Made by a program: the position numbers and the translations under genes. The notes beneath the pieces were generated by a model. That model saw only the letters and a list, made by a program, of their open reading frames with translations. It ran no database searches and had not been told where the DNA came from. Shown here one piece after another: positions 6,854 through 14,395 of a stretch of 17,329 nucleotides of DNA. This stretch comes from Actinomycetes bacterium (GTDB lineage Bacteria; Actinomycetota; Actinomycetes; Mycobacteriales; Mycobacteriaceae). The stretch is from assembly GCA_023461275.1 (NCBI GenBank), contig JAEYMI010000079.1:1-17329 (forward strand). The letters are read 5' to 3'. Position 1 is the first letter of the stretch, and each line of letters begins with the position of its first letter.

Positions 6854-9682
6854 TCACTTCCCTCCGGACGATGCGTCGAGTGAGTATGCGGCACGCTCGT
6901 CGTCGGTGAGAGGGCGTGGTGAACTGATGCCGCAGAGTGCGGTGCCGCACCGGCCGTCGAGTGTGATCAGTTGCGCGGCTCCTAGTGACGTGATGGCGAT
7001 GAGCTGTCCCTTGTTCTCGTCGACGAACGCGACGTCGCTGAGGAAGGAGTCGCCGCGACCCACAATGCGCTGAATCGTTGTGCCACTGTCCACGTCGACT
7101 ATTACCGTCGCGCCTTCGCCGATGACCGCAAGGCGTTTGCCCGACGGTGAGACGCGGACCGCAAACGGTTTCAGCCCTTCTCCCACGCCGCCGATGCGCT
7201 GTGCGTCGCGGCCGGACAGTGTATAAACATCGCCGGTGTCGGTCACAGCTATCGCGGAATCGCCGTCAGATCCGATAGCCGCTGCCGCGATCTGTGTGCT
7301 TCCGTCGTCGATTCGCTGCGTGAGCTCTTCATCTACCCGCTCCTCGCGGCCATCCTGAGTACGAAAGTAACCGTCAACAGTCAGTGCAACACACCGCGCA
7401 GAGCCGTCCTTGGTGCGTGCTGCCACCGATGCGACTGACCGGCCTTCGTGAAAGCTTTTGTCGTTCTGCACTTTCGAATCGGTCACCGTCGACCAGCAAT
7501 TGAGGTGAGTGGCGTCGGCCATGGCGATGGTGGTGGCGTCGTCGCTGACCGCCATCAGACCATCACCTGTGCCGGCGATCGACATCAGCAGCGACTTACC
7601 TTCGAAGAGCGAGCCTTTCGAAAGGCGGCCATCCGGTCCGAGCTTGCCAGTCGAGGATCTCTTTGCTCCGACGATTGCGGCGGCGGTACCTTTTGGCGAC
7701 AAGGATGTGTCCGCATCCAATCCGCCGAAGAACATCGGCCGATCAGTCCTGACCGGCTTGCCGGTTGATACGTCCACTGTCCACATGTAGTTAGGCTGCG
7801 CGATGGCTGTCGCGCGGGATCCGCCCGATGCGACGGAGATCAGATTGCGGCTCGACTCTCGCATTGTGGGTGTAGCACTGCTGTGAGCGAAGACGGCTTC
7901 GCGCATGTCGTGCGGTGCGCCGAACATCAACGGAGTCTCGGTGCCCATCCCCGATACGCCCGGGCTCCATACGCGGAGATACCCGTCGCTTCCGGTGGTC
8001 GCAAGTTGCCCGGATCCGGCCGCCGCCAGTCGAAGTGAGATCCCCGGCTGTGCGTGCACGACCTTGAGAGTCGACGAATCACCACTATGTGCCTGGACCA
8101 GATCGCCGTCACGCGTACCGAAAACGAATGTGTCTGCGCCCGTTGACTCGACGCGTGTCGCATTGGCCCGTGGCACAACGAAACCCGGCTCTGATCCGGG
8201 TCGGAGCCGAAACACTCTGCTTGCCGGAAATGCAGCTACCCCGACGGCGTCCCCGGATGGAGATATCGCCACGTCCATCGCGCCGTCAATGGCGACTCGC
8301 GTCGGCGGTGACGTGCCATGCGAAAGGTAGAGCGCCTCACGCGTGATCGCAGCCACGGCACTGCCGTTCGGAGTGCGGGCGAACCCGCGAACGGTCTCGC
8401 CCGCAGTGACCGACATCAGCACTTGGGGAGGGCCGCCCGAAATAGGCACAGCGACCAAGCCGTCTGGGCGGACCACCGCCAAAGTGTTTGTGTCGACCCA
8501 CCCGAGAACGCTGCCGAGATCCGCCGAGCCGGGAACAGTCACTGCGTGCCCGTTGAGATCGAGGATCTCAACGTCGGCTCCCCGGGCCTTTGTCGCGACC
8601 CGGGTGCCGTCGGAACTCAACACCACCGACCGTTTCTCCTCAAGCGGCCAGTGGGGGTGAAGTTGCGCGACAACGTGTCCGGTGTCAGTGTCGAAAACGA
8701 GCAACTGGAGTGGTTGCGACGTCACGACCGCCACCCGGTGGGCGGCAGACGCTCCGGTGAGGATCTCCGGAGTGGCGCCGACCTTGACCGATCGGTGTGG
8801 CCACGTCGAGGTTTCGATGGTGTTGGCCGCGGCCAGCACCCGCTCGGTGGTTTTGATGCCGGCCGCCTGCTGAATAAGTATCGACGGTAGATCGGGGTCG
8901 GCGTCGATCAGTCGCATCGATAGGTCCGCGAGACCGTCGGCCTGCGCGATGTTCCGCTCGTCGTTGGCCCGGACACGTGAGTCGTTGGCGGTGAACGTTC
9001 CGGTAATCGCCAGCACGAGAAGCACCACCAGAAGGAAAGCGATCGTCGACAACACCGCGATGGTGCGGCGTCGGCGACGTGTGACCGCCACCGAGCTGGC
9101 GTTCACATAGCGCCGGGTCAGGTCCAGTGACTGTTCGTCGGCAAAGCTCGGTGGGTCCGCCAAAGCGATGGCGGCAGTGGAGGAATCGGCCTCGTTCATC
9201 AGCAATGCCGCGTCAGGTTGATCGGCCCACCCCCGAGCGCGGTCCACCAGTCGATTCCACTCGACGATTCGTTGCCCACCGACGGTCACGATGGATGCGA
9301 TGAGGTCGGCGGCCGCGTCGGGTGTGGTGTCGGCCAGGATCGTGTGGGACAACTCGGCGAGGTATTCCGATGCGCCGGCCGACGTCACCGACACCGGGAC
9401 GATGTCCCGGTAGTGGCGGCCGAGTTTCCGCACCTCGGATTCCGGAATCGACGATTCGAGGGCGTTGTCGAGCAGCACGACCAGCGTCAACGCACCGGTG
9501 CCGGACCCAGCCGCCGATGTCAGGGACCGCACGTCAAGGCCCCGACGAGTCAGACTCGCAAGGAGAGCGCTGATCCTGGGATCGTCGCCGACGGTCAACA
9601 CATCGACGGCGATGGCTTTGGCGCCTTCTGCGTCGGACGGCATTGCGGACGCGATGTCGATCGTTTCCGCTTTGTCCGCCAT
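6854..9682 (-). CDS. Degenerate TIR-like domain, one transmembrane helix and WD40-like propeller
   Basis: 942 residues from the chosen ATG at 9682, which has GGAGG 10 bases upstream. An ATG at 9691 is only one base from that site, and the in-frame extension to 10030 has weak third-position GC bias, so both were rejected. Residues about 25-130 look TIR-like (AVDVLTVGDDPRISALLASL, TLVVLLDNALESSIPESEV, YRDIVPVSV) but the middle is shortened and no C-x-x-E active-site motif is seen. Next comes a motif common before propellers in bacterial conflict proteins (VEWNRLVDRARGW, ALLMNEADSS, RRYVNASSVAV), a run of five arginines, a helix (about 207-229) and a coil. The propeller (about 300-910) includes GSDGYLRVWSPG. 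The tail CGTALCGISSPRPLTDDERA resembles the C-termini of other propeller proteins. Probably a non-catalytic or altered partner of the next gene; lead gene of the leftward operon. Confidence 0.88.
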   Translation of the reverse strand: MADKAETIDIASAMPSDAEGAKAIAVDVLTVGDDPRISALLASLTRRGLDVRSLTSAAGSGTGALTLVVLLDNALESSIPESEVRKLGRHYRDIVPVSVTSAGASEYLAELSHTILADTTPDAAADLIASIVTVGGQRIVEWNRLVDRARGWADQPDAALLMNEADSSTAAIALADPPSFADEQSLDLTRRYVNASSVAVTRRRRRTIAVLSTIAFLLVVLLVLAITGTFTANDSRVRANDERNIAQADGLADLSMRLIDADPDLPSILIQQAAGIKTTERVLAAANTIETSTWPHRSVKVGATPEILTGASAAHRVAVVTSQPLQLLVFDTDTGHVVAQLHPHWPLEEKRSVVLSSDGTRVATKARGADVEILDLNGHAVTVPGSADLGSVLGWVDTNTLAVVRPDGLVAVPISGGPPQVLMSVTAGETVRGFARTPNGSAVAAITREALYLSHGTSPPTRVAIDGAMDVAISPSGDAVGVAAFPASRVFRLRPGSEPGFVVPRANATRVESTGADTFVFGTRDGDLVQAHSGDSSTLKVVHAQPGISLRLAAAGSGQLATTGSDGYLRVWSPGVSGMGTETPLMFGAPHDMREAVFAHSSATPTMRESSRNLISVASGGSRATAIAQPNYMWTVDVSTGKPVRTDRPMFFGGLDADTSLSPKGTAAAIVGAKRSSTGKLGPDGRLSKGSLFEGKSLLMSIAGTGDGLMAVSDDATTIAMADATHLNCWSTVTDSKVQNDKSFHEGRSVASVAARTKDGSARCVALTVDGYFRTQDGREERVDEELTQRIDDGSTQIAAAAIGSDGDSAIAVTDTGDVYTLSGRDAQRIGGVGEGLKPFAVRVSPSGKRLAVIGEGATVIVDVDSGTTIQRIVGRGDSFLSDVAFVDENKGQLIAITSLGAAQLITLDGRCGTALCGISSPRPLTDDERAAYSLDASSGGK

Positions 9683-9692
9683 GTTTGACATA

Positions 9693-9715
9693 CCTCCCGG
9701 CCGCCTGTCCGGCCG
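9693..9715 (-). promoter_or_regulatory. Ribosome binding site of the leftward lead gene with an adjoining hairpin
   Basis: On the minus strand GGAGG (9697-9693) lies 10 bases before the ATG at 9682 and decides that start over the ATG at 9691. Directly upstream, CGGCCG (9715-9710) and CGGCCG (9703-9698) can pair across a 6-base loop and touch the binding site. A stable stem here could limit ribosome access. In DNA this rich in GC such a match may also be accidental. Confidence 0.4.
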
Positions 9716-9842
9716 TCGGATTCCACCGGAAGTTCGGATGCTACCTGCCATCACATTCGCACGGCTATCGTCCGAAACGGGGAACGATCGTGTACGGACG
9801 CACACTGTCCCGGATGTCGAAGCCCTCCGGCTAGCTGGTCGC

Positions 9843-9859
9843 ACCGTTTCTCCATTCGG
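9843..9859 (-). repeat. Left arm of a perfect 17-bp inverted repeat
   Basis: ACCGTTTCTCCATTCGG on the plus strand is the exact reverse complement of 10005-10021. The arms are 145 bases apart, and flanking bases do not match beyond the 17. This arm lies about 160 bases upstream of the leftward lead gene, oriented so that the leftward transcript would carry the same 17 bases as the rightward one. Confidence 0.9.
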
Positions 9860-10004
9860 CAGTACGCCGATTGAGCGGCGGTTACTCCCACCACGACCTT
9901 CGGACTTGCAGCGTGGGGTAGCGACAACGACACCGAATCGAATTCGCTTGGCCAAGAACGCCCTCCGGCCGCGCCCGCCCCGGCACACACCTGGTGACAC
10001 CACC

Positions 10005-10021
10005 CCGAATGGAGAAACGGT
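10005..10021 (+). repeat. Right arm of the 17-bp inverted repeat, containing a ribosome binding site
   Basis: CCGAATGGAGAAACGGT is the exact reverse complement of 9843-9859. Its GGAGA (10011-10015) is 7 bases before the ATG at 10023, so this arm doubles as a possible ribosome binding site for the leader ORF. It may be a shared operator or an RNA element present in both divergent transcripts. Confidence 0.9.
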
Positions 10022-10022
10022 C

Positions 10023-10073
10023 ATGTCCACGAGCGGTCATCCCGGCCGCTCACCGATCACGGAGGACCACTGA
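10023..10073 (+). CDS. Candidate 16-residue leader peptide
   Basis: ATG at 10023 has GGAGA 7 bases upstream. The ORF encodes MSTSGHPGRSPITEDH, and its TGA overlaps the ATG of the next gene by one base (TGATG). Thirteen of 16 third positions are G or C, in keeping with coding DNA here. It could be a translational-coupling leader for the rightward operon. The ribosome binding site of the next gene (GGAGGA, 10061-10066) lies inside this ORF, so that gene can also start independently. It may be fortuitous. Confidence 0.35.
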   Translation: MSTSGHPGRSPITEDH

Positions 10074-10381
10074 TGACCGCGTTCCCACCCGCCCTCGACA
10101 TCCCCGGCAACCTGCGACGTGTGCTGCCTGCCGAGTTCACCGACAGCGACGTCGCGGACCTGGCCGGCACGTTCCTAGAGGAGCTCACCAGTCAGGTTGG
10201 TGACCGCATGTGCGCACGGCTCACCGAAGAGCAGATCGACGCCTTCGACGAGCTCGACGACGAGGCCGACAAGCTCGCTTTCATCGAGGAGTTCTGCCCC
10301 ACCTACCGCGACATCGTCAAGCGCACCTACGACGAGCTGTTGCGCGACGTCACACAGCAATTCGCCCCAGTAAACCCCTGA
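10073..10381 (+). CDS. Small acidic helical protein, DUF5663-like
   Basis: 102 residues. The start is supported by GGAGGA 6 bases before the ATG. The protein is mostly alpha-helical and acidic, with LPAEFTDSDVADLAGTFLEE, a second segment RLTEEQIDAFDELDDEADK, and FIEEFCPTYRDIVKRTYDEL. This layout resembles small DUF5663-type proteins, in which a Leu-Thr-Glu-Glu-Gln helix is followed by a Pro-Tyr-x-x-Ile-Val helix; the assignment is from memory of the pattern only. It has no signal peptide or membrane segment. It is the first full gene of the rightward block, 36 bases before the lipoprotein gene, and a TGATG junction links it to the possible leader peptide. Its function is unknown; as a cytosolic acidic helical protein it could be an adaptor for the operon. 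Confidence 0.8.
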   Translation: MTAFPPALDIPGNLRRVLPAEFTDSDVADLAGTFLEELTSQVGDRMCARLTEEQIDAFDELDDEADKLAFIEEFCPTYRDIVKRTYDELLRDVTQQFAPVNP

Positions 10382-10417
10382 CCTCAGCCGCTCGAACAAC
10401 GAAAGGACTTCTCCCCC

Positions 10418-11563
10418 ATGAACATCACCCGCCGCCACATCACCACGACCATGGCCGCGGCCATCGCAGTCGCGTCCGCACTCTCTCTGTCTGCCTGCGG
10501 CACAGATGAATCCGCCGCCACGATGTACGTCGTGACCACCGCTACCGCCAACGAGCCGGCACCCGCCGGCACCGCCGCCTTCGGTGACTACCTCCACGAC
10601 GCCGTACAGACCGGCGAAGGCACCCTGCAGATTCTGGTGCCGCGCAACGGAACTGTCATCGCCCAGGGCAACGTCACGGACGTGGTCGTCATGCGTGGCA
10701 GCGACCCGGAGGAAGACCCGAACGAGATCGACAAGGGCCTCAAGCCGATCGTCGCCGGCATCGACAAACAACTGACCTCGGTGGCGTCGAATGCGCAGAC
10801 ACTGGATCTGCTGGCCGGCCTCAACGATGCCGCTCACCGCTCCGAGCGCAGCACCATCGTCGCCGTATCGAGTGGATTGCAGACCGAGGGTCTGGCTGAT
10901 TTCCGCGGTCTCGGTTGGGATTTCGACAACACGACGGTCATCAGCTCGCTCGCCGACAAGGGCTTCCTACCGGACCTGAGTGGCAAACGAGTGCGGTTCG
11001 TCGGACTGGGTCAGGTGTCCGGGGAGCAACAGCCACTGCCAGAACCCATGCGACGCAAAGTGATCGCATTCTGGACCGACCTCTGCAAGGCGGCACACGC
11101 CACCACATGCGAGTCGGTACCGGAAAAGGCCGCGCCCCGACCGTCGGCATCCACCCGCCGCGCTGAAACGGTTCGTGTGCCTGCGTTCGAACTCCCGACG
11201 CTCACTGCCTCCACCACCCAACTCGCAGTGGACTCATCGGCGCTGTTCGCCCCGGACTCCGCGCAACTGCTGCCCGGCGTCACCGACACGATGGCCCAGC
11301 TCGCAGGGCAGCTGAACCGCACCGGTGTCCCCGTCACCATCACCGGGCACACGTGGAAGTTCGGACCGGCCGACGGTGCTCGGGAACTCTCGAAGGAGCG
11401 GGCCCAGGCTGTCGCCGACGCACTCACCTCAGGTGGCCTCAACCCCAACCGCATCGCCGACGTGCGTGGCGTCGGTTACGACGAGCTGATCACCCCGCCC
11501 GGTGCCGGACCTGACCAGACAGCCGCCGCCAATCGAGTGGTCGTGATCGGACTGCAGCGGTAG
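10418..11563 (+). CDS. Lipoprotein with C-terminal OmpA-like domain
   Basis: 381 residues. It has a lipoprotein signal peptide: basic NITRRHITT start, hydrophobic stretch and lipobox LSLSAC with Cys27 as the acylated residue, so it is anchored on the outer face of the cytoplasmic membrane. Residues about 35-235 may form a von Willebrand-A-like or Rossmann-like domain (TMYVVTTATA, TLQILVPRNGTV, STIVAVSSGLQTEG, GKRVRFVGLGQVSG). A Ser/Pro-rich linker follows, then an OmpA/MotB-type domain from about 268 to 381 (LFAPDSAQLLPG, VTITGHTWKFG, LSKERAQAVADAL, NRVVVIGL). OmpA-like domains bind peptidoglycan in characterised relatives. AAAGGA is 10 bases before the ATG. Together with the two propeller proteins it places much of the island's output in the cell envelope. 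A hairpin follows the gene. Confidence 0.9.
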   Translation: MNITRRHITTTMAAAIAVASALSLSACGTDESAATMYVVTTATANEPAPAGTAAFGDYLHDAVQTGEGTLQILVPRNGTVIAQGNVTDVVVMRGSDPEEDPNEIDKGLKPIVAGIDKQLTSVASNAQTLDLLAGLNDAAHRSERSTIVAVSSGLQTEGLADFRGLGWDFDNTTVISSLADKGFLPDLSGKRVRFVGLGQVSGEQQPLPEPMRRKVIAFWTDLCKAAHATTCESVPEKAAPRPSASTRRAETVRVPAFELPTLTASTTQLAVDSSALFAPDSAQLLPGVTDTMAQLAGQLNRTGVPVTITGHTWKFGPADGARELSKERAQAVADALTSGGLNPNRIADVRGVGYDELITPPGAGPDQTAAANRVVVIGLQR

Positions 11564-11574
11564 TCCGAAGCAGA

Positions 11575-11614
11575 CGCCGCGGGTGTCGTCCAAAAAGAGA
11601 CTTCACCCGCGGCG
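11575..11614 (+). terminator. Hairpin after the lipoprotein gene
   Basis: CGCCGCGGGTG (11575-11585) pairs perfectly with CACCCGCGGCG (11604-11614) across an 18-base loop, starting 12 bases after the stop codon. There is no following T-run, which is common for actinobacterial hairpins. It may end or attenuate transcription between the lipoprotein and the downstream four-gene set. Confidence 0.5.
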
Positions 11615-11640
11615 CACCGCGGGCCGGCAGGCGCGACATT

Positions 11641-11646
11641 TAGACT
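11641..11646 (+). promoter_or_regulatory. Candidate -10 hexamer TAGACT for the four-gene set
   Basis: TAGACT fits TANNNT and lies 26 bases before the ATG at 11673, just past the hairpin. No good -35 box is visible. With the hairpin it suggests that the unknown/unknown/CHAT/TPR genes form their own transcription unit. Confidence 0.25.
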
Positions 11647-11672
11647 GATGAGCCGAGGAAACGGGGTAGCAG

Positions 11673-13037
11673 ATGGAACGGTTGACACCACCCGAGATCG
11701 TGGTGATCGACGAACCTGAGCCCGGATGGCTGACCATCCCGGTGGAGGGACTCAAGCGCGAGTCCTTCATCAAGTCCTGGGTCGCCCGGATGGCAGATAC
11801 ACCCCCGCCAGAAGCCGGCGCACTCAGAACCGAAAGGTCTGGCTGGTCAGGGGATTTGGGCCGCGGCGCATGGTTGCGGACCGAGCCCGAATTCACCGCG
11901 ACGACAGAGCTACTGATGGCCGACCGGAAAACTGACGTGGCCGACCCCGACGCGTGGTCTGCGGTCACGCTGGCGTGGACGCGATATGTCGAACCCCTGG
12001 CCCGCTACACCGCCGGGTGGACGACGAGTCTGAAGGTCTGGCACCCCTCGAACGCTCGAGGTGACGTCGGTTTGATCGCACGGTCTGCGCGTATCAAGGT
12101 CGCCACCCAGGTTCGTCATGACATGACCGGGAAACCCATCCTCGCCACTCGACGTGCACCCATCGCCTCGGTCATCGCCGACGAAGCGAGCCTCAGTGCC
12201 TTTCTGACCAAGCCATGGGCGCGCCACGAGCGTGATGAATACACCGCAACGGTGGTCTACCTGCACGCCTTGCCAGCGCTGATCGAGAAGAGCGACAAGC
12301 TGACTCGTGAGGAACGGATCACTCTCACCGACTATGTCGACGACCTCTATGACGATCCTGCCGTCCCGATGCCCTTCCGCCCGACACCGCAGTTCATCGC
12401 TGACTGTGAGCGGATCGCCAAGGAACGAACAGAAGAAATCGCTCGCGAACTCGACGTCCACCCCAACGACGCGGAGTACTTCTCGGTGGCTTACCTGAGC
12501 ATGGTCACCACCCAGAAGAACCGTCTGCTGCGGGGCGCTGATGTAAATGTGACAGCAGCGCTCCTTCGACGTCGAATCCGGGACAAGAAGGTCGATGAGG
12601 ATCGTAAGCACACGGTCCGCACCAAGGCGGAAACGACAGCCGCCAAGATCGCCTCAGGCAAGCGACCCACCAAGCGCCGGCCCCGCGAATCCGTCGAATC
12701 GCTTGAGCCACAAGTCTTGTCCGCTCTCACCACAGCGGCCGACTGGGTCCGACGACACTACGATCCCGGTGCAGACACCACCTCCCAATGGGCCAAACAA
12801 GTCGCGATCGACATCCTCCCGGCGACAGACGGGCCCGTGAACGGGCTGTCATCGTCAGACGAGATCCGACCATACGCAGAGTCACGATGGATCGACGAGA
12901 ACGTCTCGGGAACAGCAACTGAGGCGGACAAATCACACGCCAGGAGAGCTGCTCAAACCGTGCTGTTGATCATCGATATGGCCCTCAGATCCCCCGACGA
13001 CTCGACCTCTGACGACCCAGGAAGCGACAAGACGTGA
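11673..13037 (+). CDS. Unrecognised protein of 454 residues, coupled to the next gene
   Basis: I recognise no family. The protein is soluble-looking, with no signal peptide or membrane helix. The N-terminal third is Trp-rich (PGWLTIPVEGLKRESFIKSW, GAWLRTEPEF, AWTRYVEPLARYTAGW, SLKVWHPSNARGD). The middle is helical and charged (LTREERITLTDYVDDLYDD, IAKERTEEIARELDVHP). A strongly basic stretch (RRRIRDKKVDEDRKHTVRTK through KIASGKRPTKRRPRES, about 300-345) could contact nucleic acid or be a flexible linker. A last helical part follows (AQTVLLIIDMAL), then an acidic Asp/Ser tail. Codon bias and length support a real gene. Its TGA overlaps the GTG of the next gene (GTGA), so the two products are probably made together. 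Its position before a CHAT protease makes it a candidate substrate, partner or effector, which is inference. Confidence 0.85.
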   Translation: MERLTPPEIVVIDEPEPGWLTIPVEGLKRESFIKSWVARMADTPPPEAGALRTERSGWSGDLGRGAWLRTEPEFTATTELLMADRKTDVADPDAWSAVTLAWTRYVEPLARYTAGWTTSLKVWHPSNARGDVGLIARSARIKVATQVRHDMTGKPILATRRAPIASVIADEASLSAFLTKPWARHERDEYTATVVYLHALPALIEKSDKLTREERITLTDYVDDLYDDPAVPMPFRPTPQFIADCERIAKERTEEIARELDVHPNDAEYFSVAYLSMVTTQKNRLLRGADVNVTAALLRRRIRDKKVDEDRKHTVRTKAETTAAKIASGKRPTKRRPRESVESLEPQVLSALTTAADWVRRHYDPGADTTSQWAKQVAIDILPATDGPVNGLSSSDEIRPYAESRWIDENVSGTATEADKSHARRAAQTVLLIIDMALRSPDDSTSDDPGSDKT

Positions 13038-14383
13038 GCCACATCGGATCAGCAATTCGCGCTGCCGACAACAGCATTGGATGGATATCACCCGTTGTTC
13101 CGGCTGTCGGTGCAGTGACCATCCGGATCAATGAGGTGGCCATCACCGTCGACGCCGCCTTCCCTCGTGACGTCATCAGCGTCGTGGCCCCGGACATCGA
13201 CACCTTGACAGCCGCGGCCGGTGTCTTTCGTGACGTAGCGGCAATCGATGGGTTGGCTGCTGCTGCAGACGGCGACTCCCTTTCCGGACCCGAGCTTTCT
13301 GACGACTTCGTGCGGATCGCGGTCCTTTCCGCGGTGCGACAGTGTCATCTCGGCGATCTGGATGGCATCGCGCTCTTGCTTGATCGGGCGTACGCGGCAA
13401 CCCTTGCCGGAGACGACGATGCAGCGGCAACCTTCTATCGGTTGAGTTCGATCGGTACTGAACTTATCGCCGACGACTTGGTTCGCAGTGGCGTCACCGG
13501 TGCGGTCGTCGACGAACTCGGACTCTACATGCGCTCTGCCCCAGTCGATTCCATCCGCGGTGATATCCGGTCTGCTATCGACCAATCGCTCCAGGACCTC
13601 CAGGGACAGTCAGATAACTTGTGGACGTACACTTTTGGCGAATCAGTCGCCGCTGCCGACGTTGCCATGGGTCACTTCGACGGTTCGCTCACGTCATCGA
13701 TCACGGTTGACGTGCTCAATGACCTCAACGCGGTGCCGCCGCGGCTTCTCATCTTCAACGGCCCGGGCCTACCCGATGTCTTCGCGACGCCGGCGGAACC
13801 CGGCCTGGCCGAAGTGTCAGCTCAGTTGCGCGACAACGTCGATGAAACGTCGTCAGAGGTTGCCGAACTCTTTGCCGTCGCGGCAGATTCGACGTCGGGC
13901 AATCTCGTCGGCTTCGCACCGTGCCAGGTTTCCGGCCGGACGGTGGTAGCTCGAATCCCATTGCAGGGACAGGAGTTCACTGGTCTGCACTTCGCGATCG
14001 TGGGGGCCGGGTTCAACCCCGATGAACTGCACCTCGACGATCTCGGTGTCGGGGTGAGCAAGGTTGATCGGTACTGTCGATATGCCTGGACGCTGCACCG
14101 CGTTGCCGCGGCCGCGCTGGCCGGCAGTGGAATCGGAACCTCCGGCGCACAGATCGACCAGAATCGCTCACACATCGCCGAAACCCTCACCAGCGCAAGC
14201 GCATCGGCGCAGGGCGCGCTCGATGCGGTCCGTGGTCTCTGCGATGACTATGAGGACAGCGCGGAACTCCAGGCATACGCCGACGCTGTCCGACGGCTGC
14301 GTGATCTCATCGACTCCGACCCGGTGCTCGACGGACCCACCCGACCCGGCTTCGCCGAGTTGTACGCGCTCACCAGCGAATAG
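13034..14383 (+). CDS. Unrecognised acidic protein of 449 residues before the CHAT protease
   Basis: GTG start at 13034 with GGAAG 9 bases upstream, overlapping the previous stop by four bases. I recognise no family. The protein is acidic and Ala/Asp-rich. The N-terminal part looks beta-rich (GAVTIRINEVAITVDAAFPR, VISVVAPDIDTL), then come helices (FVRIAVLSAVRQCHLGDLDG), a further mixed part (TVVARIPLQGQEFTGLHFAI) and a helical C-terminus (YADAVRRLRDLIDSD). There are no membrane segments and no obvious catalytic motif. The TAG stop is followed in the same frame by only four codons and the ATG of the CHAT gene, so stop-codon read-through would join the two proteins. It is likely a dedicated partner of the CHAT/TPR pair. 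Confidence 0.85.
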   Translation: MSHIGSAIRAADNSIGWISPVVPAVGAVTIRINEVAITVDAAFPRDVISVVAPDIDTLTAAAGVFRDVAAIDGLAAAADGDSLSGPELSDDFVRIAVLSAVRQCHLGDLDGIALLLDRAYAATLAGDDDAAATFYRLSSIGTELIADDLVRSGVTGAVVDELGLYMRSAPVDSIRGDIRSAIDQSLQDLQGQSDNLWTYTFGESVAAADVAMGHFDGSLTSSITVDVLNDLNAVPPRLLIFNGPGLPDVFATPAEPGLAEVSAQLRDNVDETSSEVAELFAVAADSTSGNLVGFAPCQVSGRTVVARIPLQGQEFTGLHFAIVGAGFNPDELHLDDLGVGVSKVDRYCRYAWTLHRVAAAALAGSGIGTSGAQIDQNRSHIAETLTSASASAQGALDAVRGLCDDYEDSAELQAYADAVRRLRDLIDSDPVLDGPTRPGFAELYALTSE

Positions 14384-14395
14384 TCGAAGCTTGCG

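Larger units (their letters stand above)
9683..10022. promoter_or_regulatory. Divergent control region between the two gene blocks
   Basis: About 340 bases separate the leftward lead gene from the first translated codon on the right, and no protein of useful length is supported here. The in-frame upstream extension of the leftward gene has about 57 percent third-position GC against the high values of real genes nearby. The region holds a perfect 17-bp inverted repeat, a GC hairpin next to the leftward ribosome binding site, and a CGAATTCG palindrome near 9940. Promoters for both blocks should lie here, but I could not assign -35/-10 pairs with confidence. Confidence 0.7.

Noticed and set aside
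9698..9715. Strong regulatory hairpin before the leftward lead gene
   Set aside because: Not advanced as a finding: a 6-bp self-complementary CGGCCG pair is easily met by chance in this GC content. Kept only as a low-confidence feature.
9683..10030. N-terminal extension of the degenerate TIR-propeller gene to an ATG at 10030 or a GTG at 9844
   Set aside because: The extension from 9844 has only about 57 percent G/C in third positions and encodes an Arg/Ser/Gly-rich sequence without a domain. It would also cover the divergent control region. GGAGG fits the ATG at 9682.
9465..10073. 202-codon plus-strand ORF reaching the small acidic gene
   Set aside because: Most of it is antisense to the propeller gene or in the control region. 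Only the last 16 codons have a ribosome binding site and coding-like composition.
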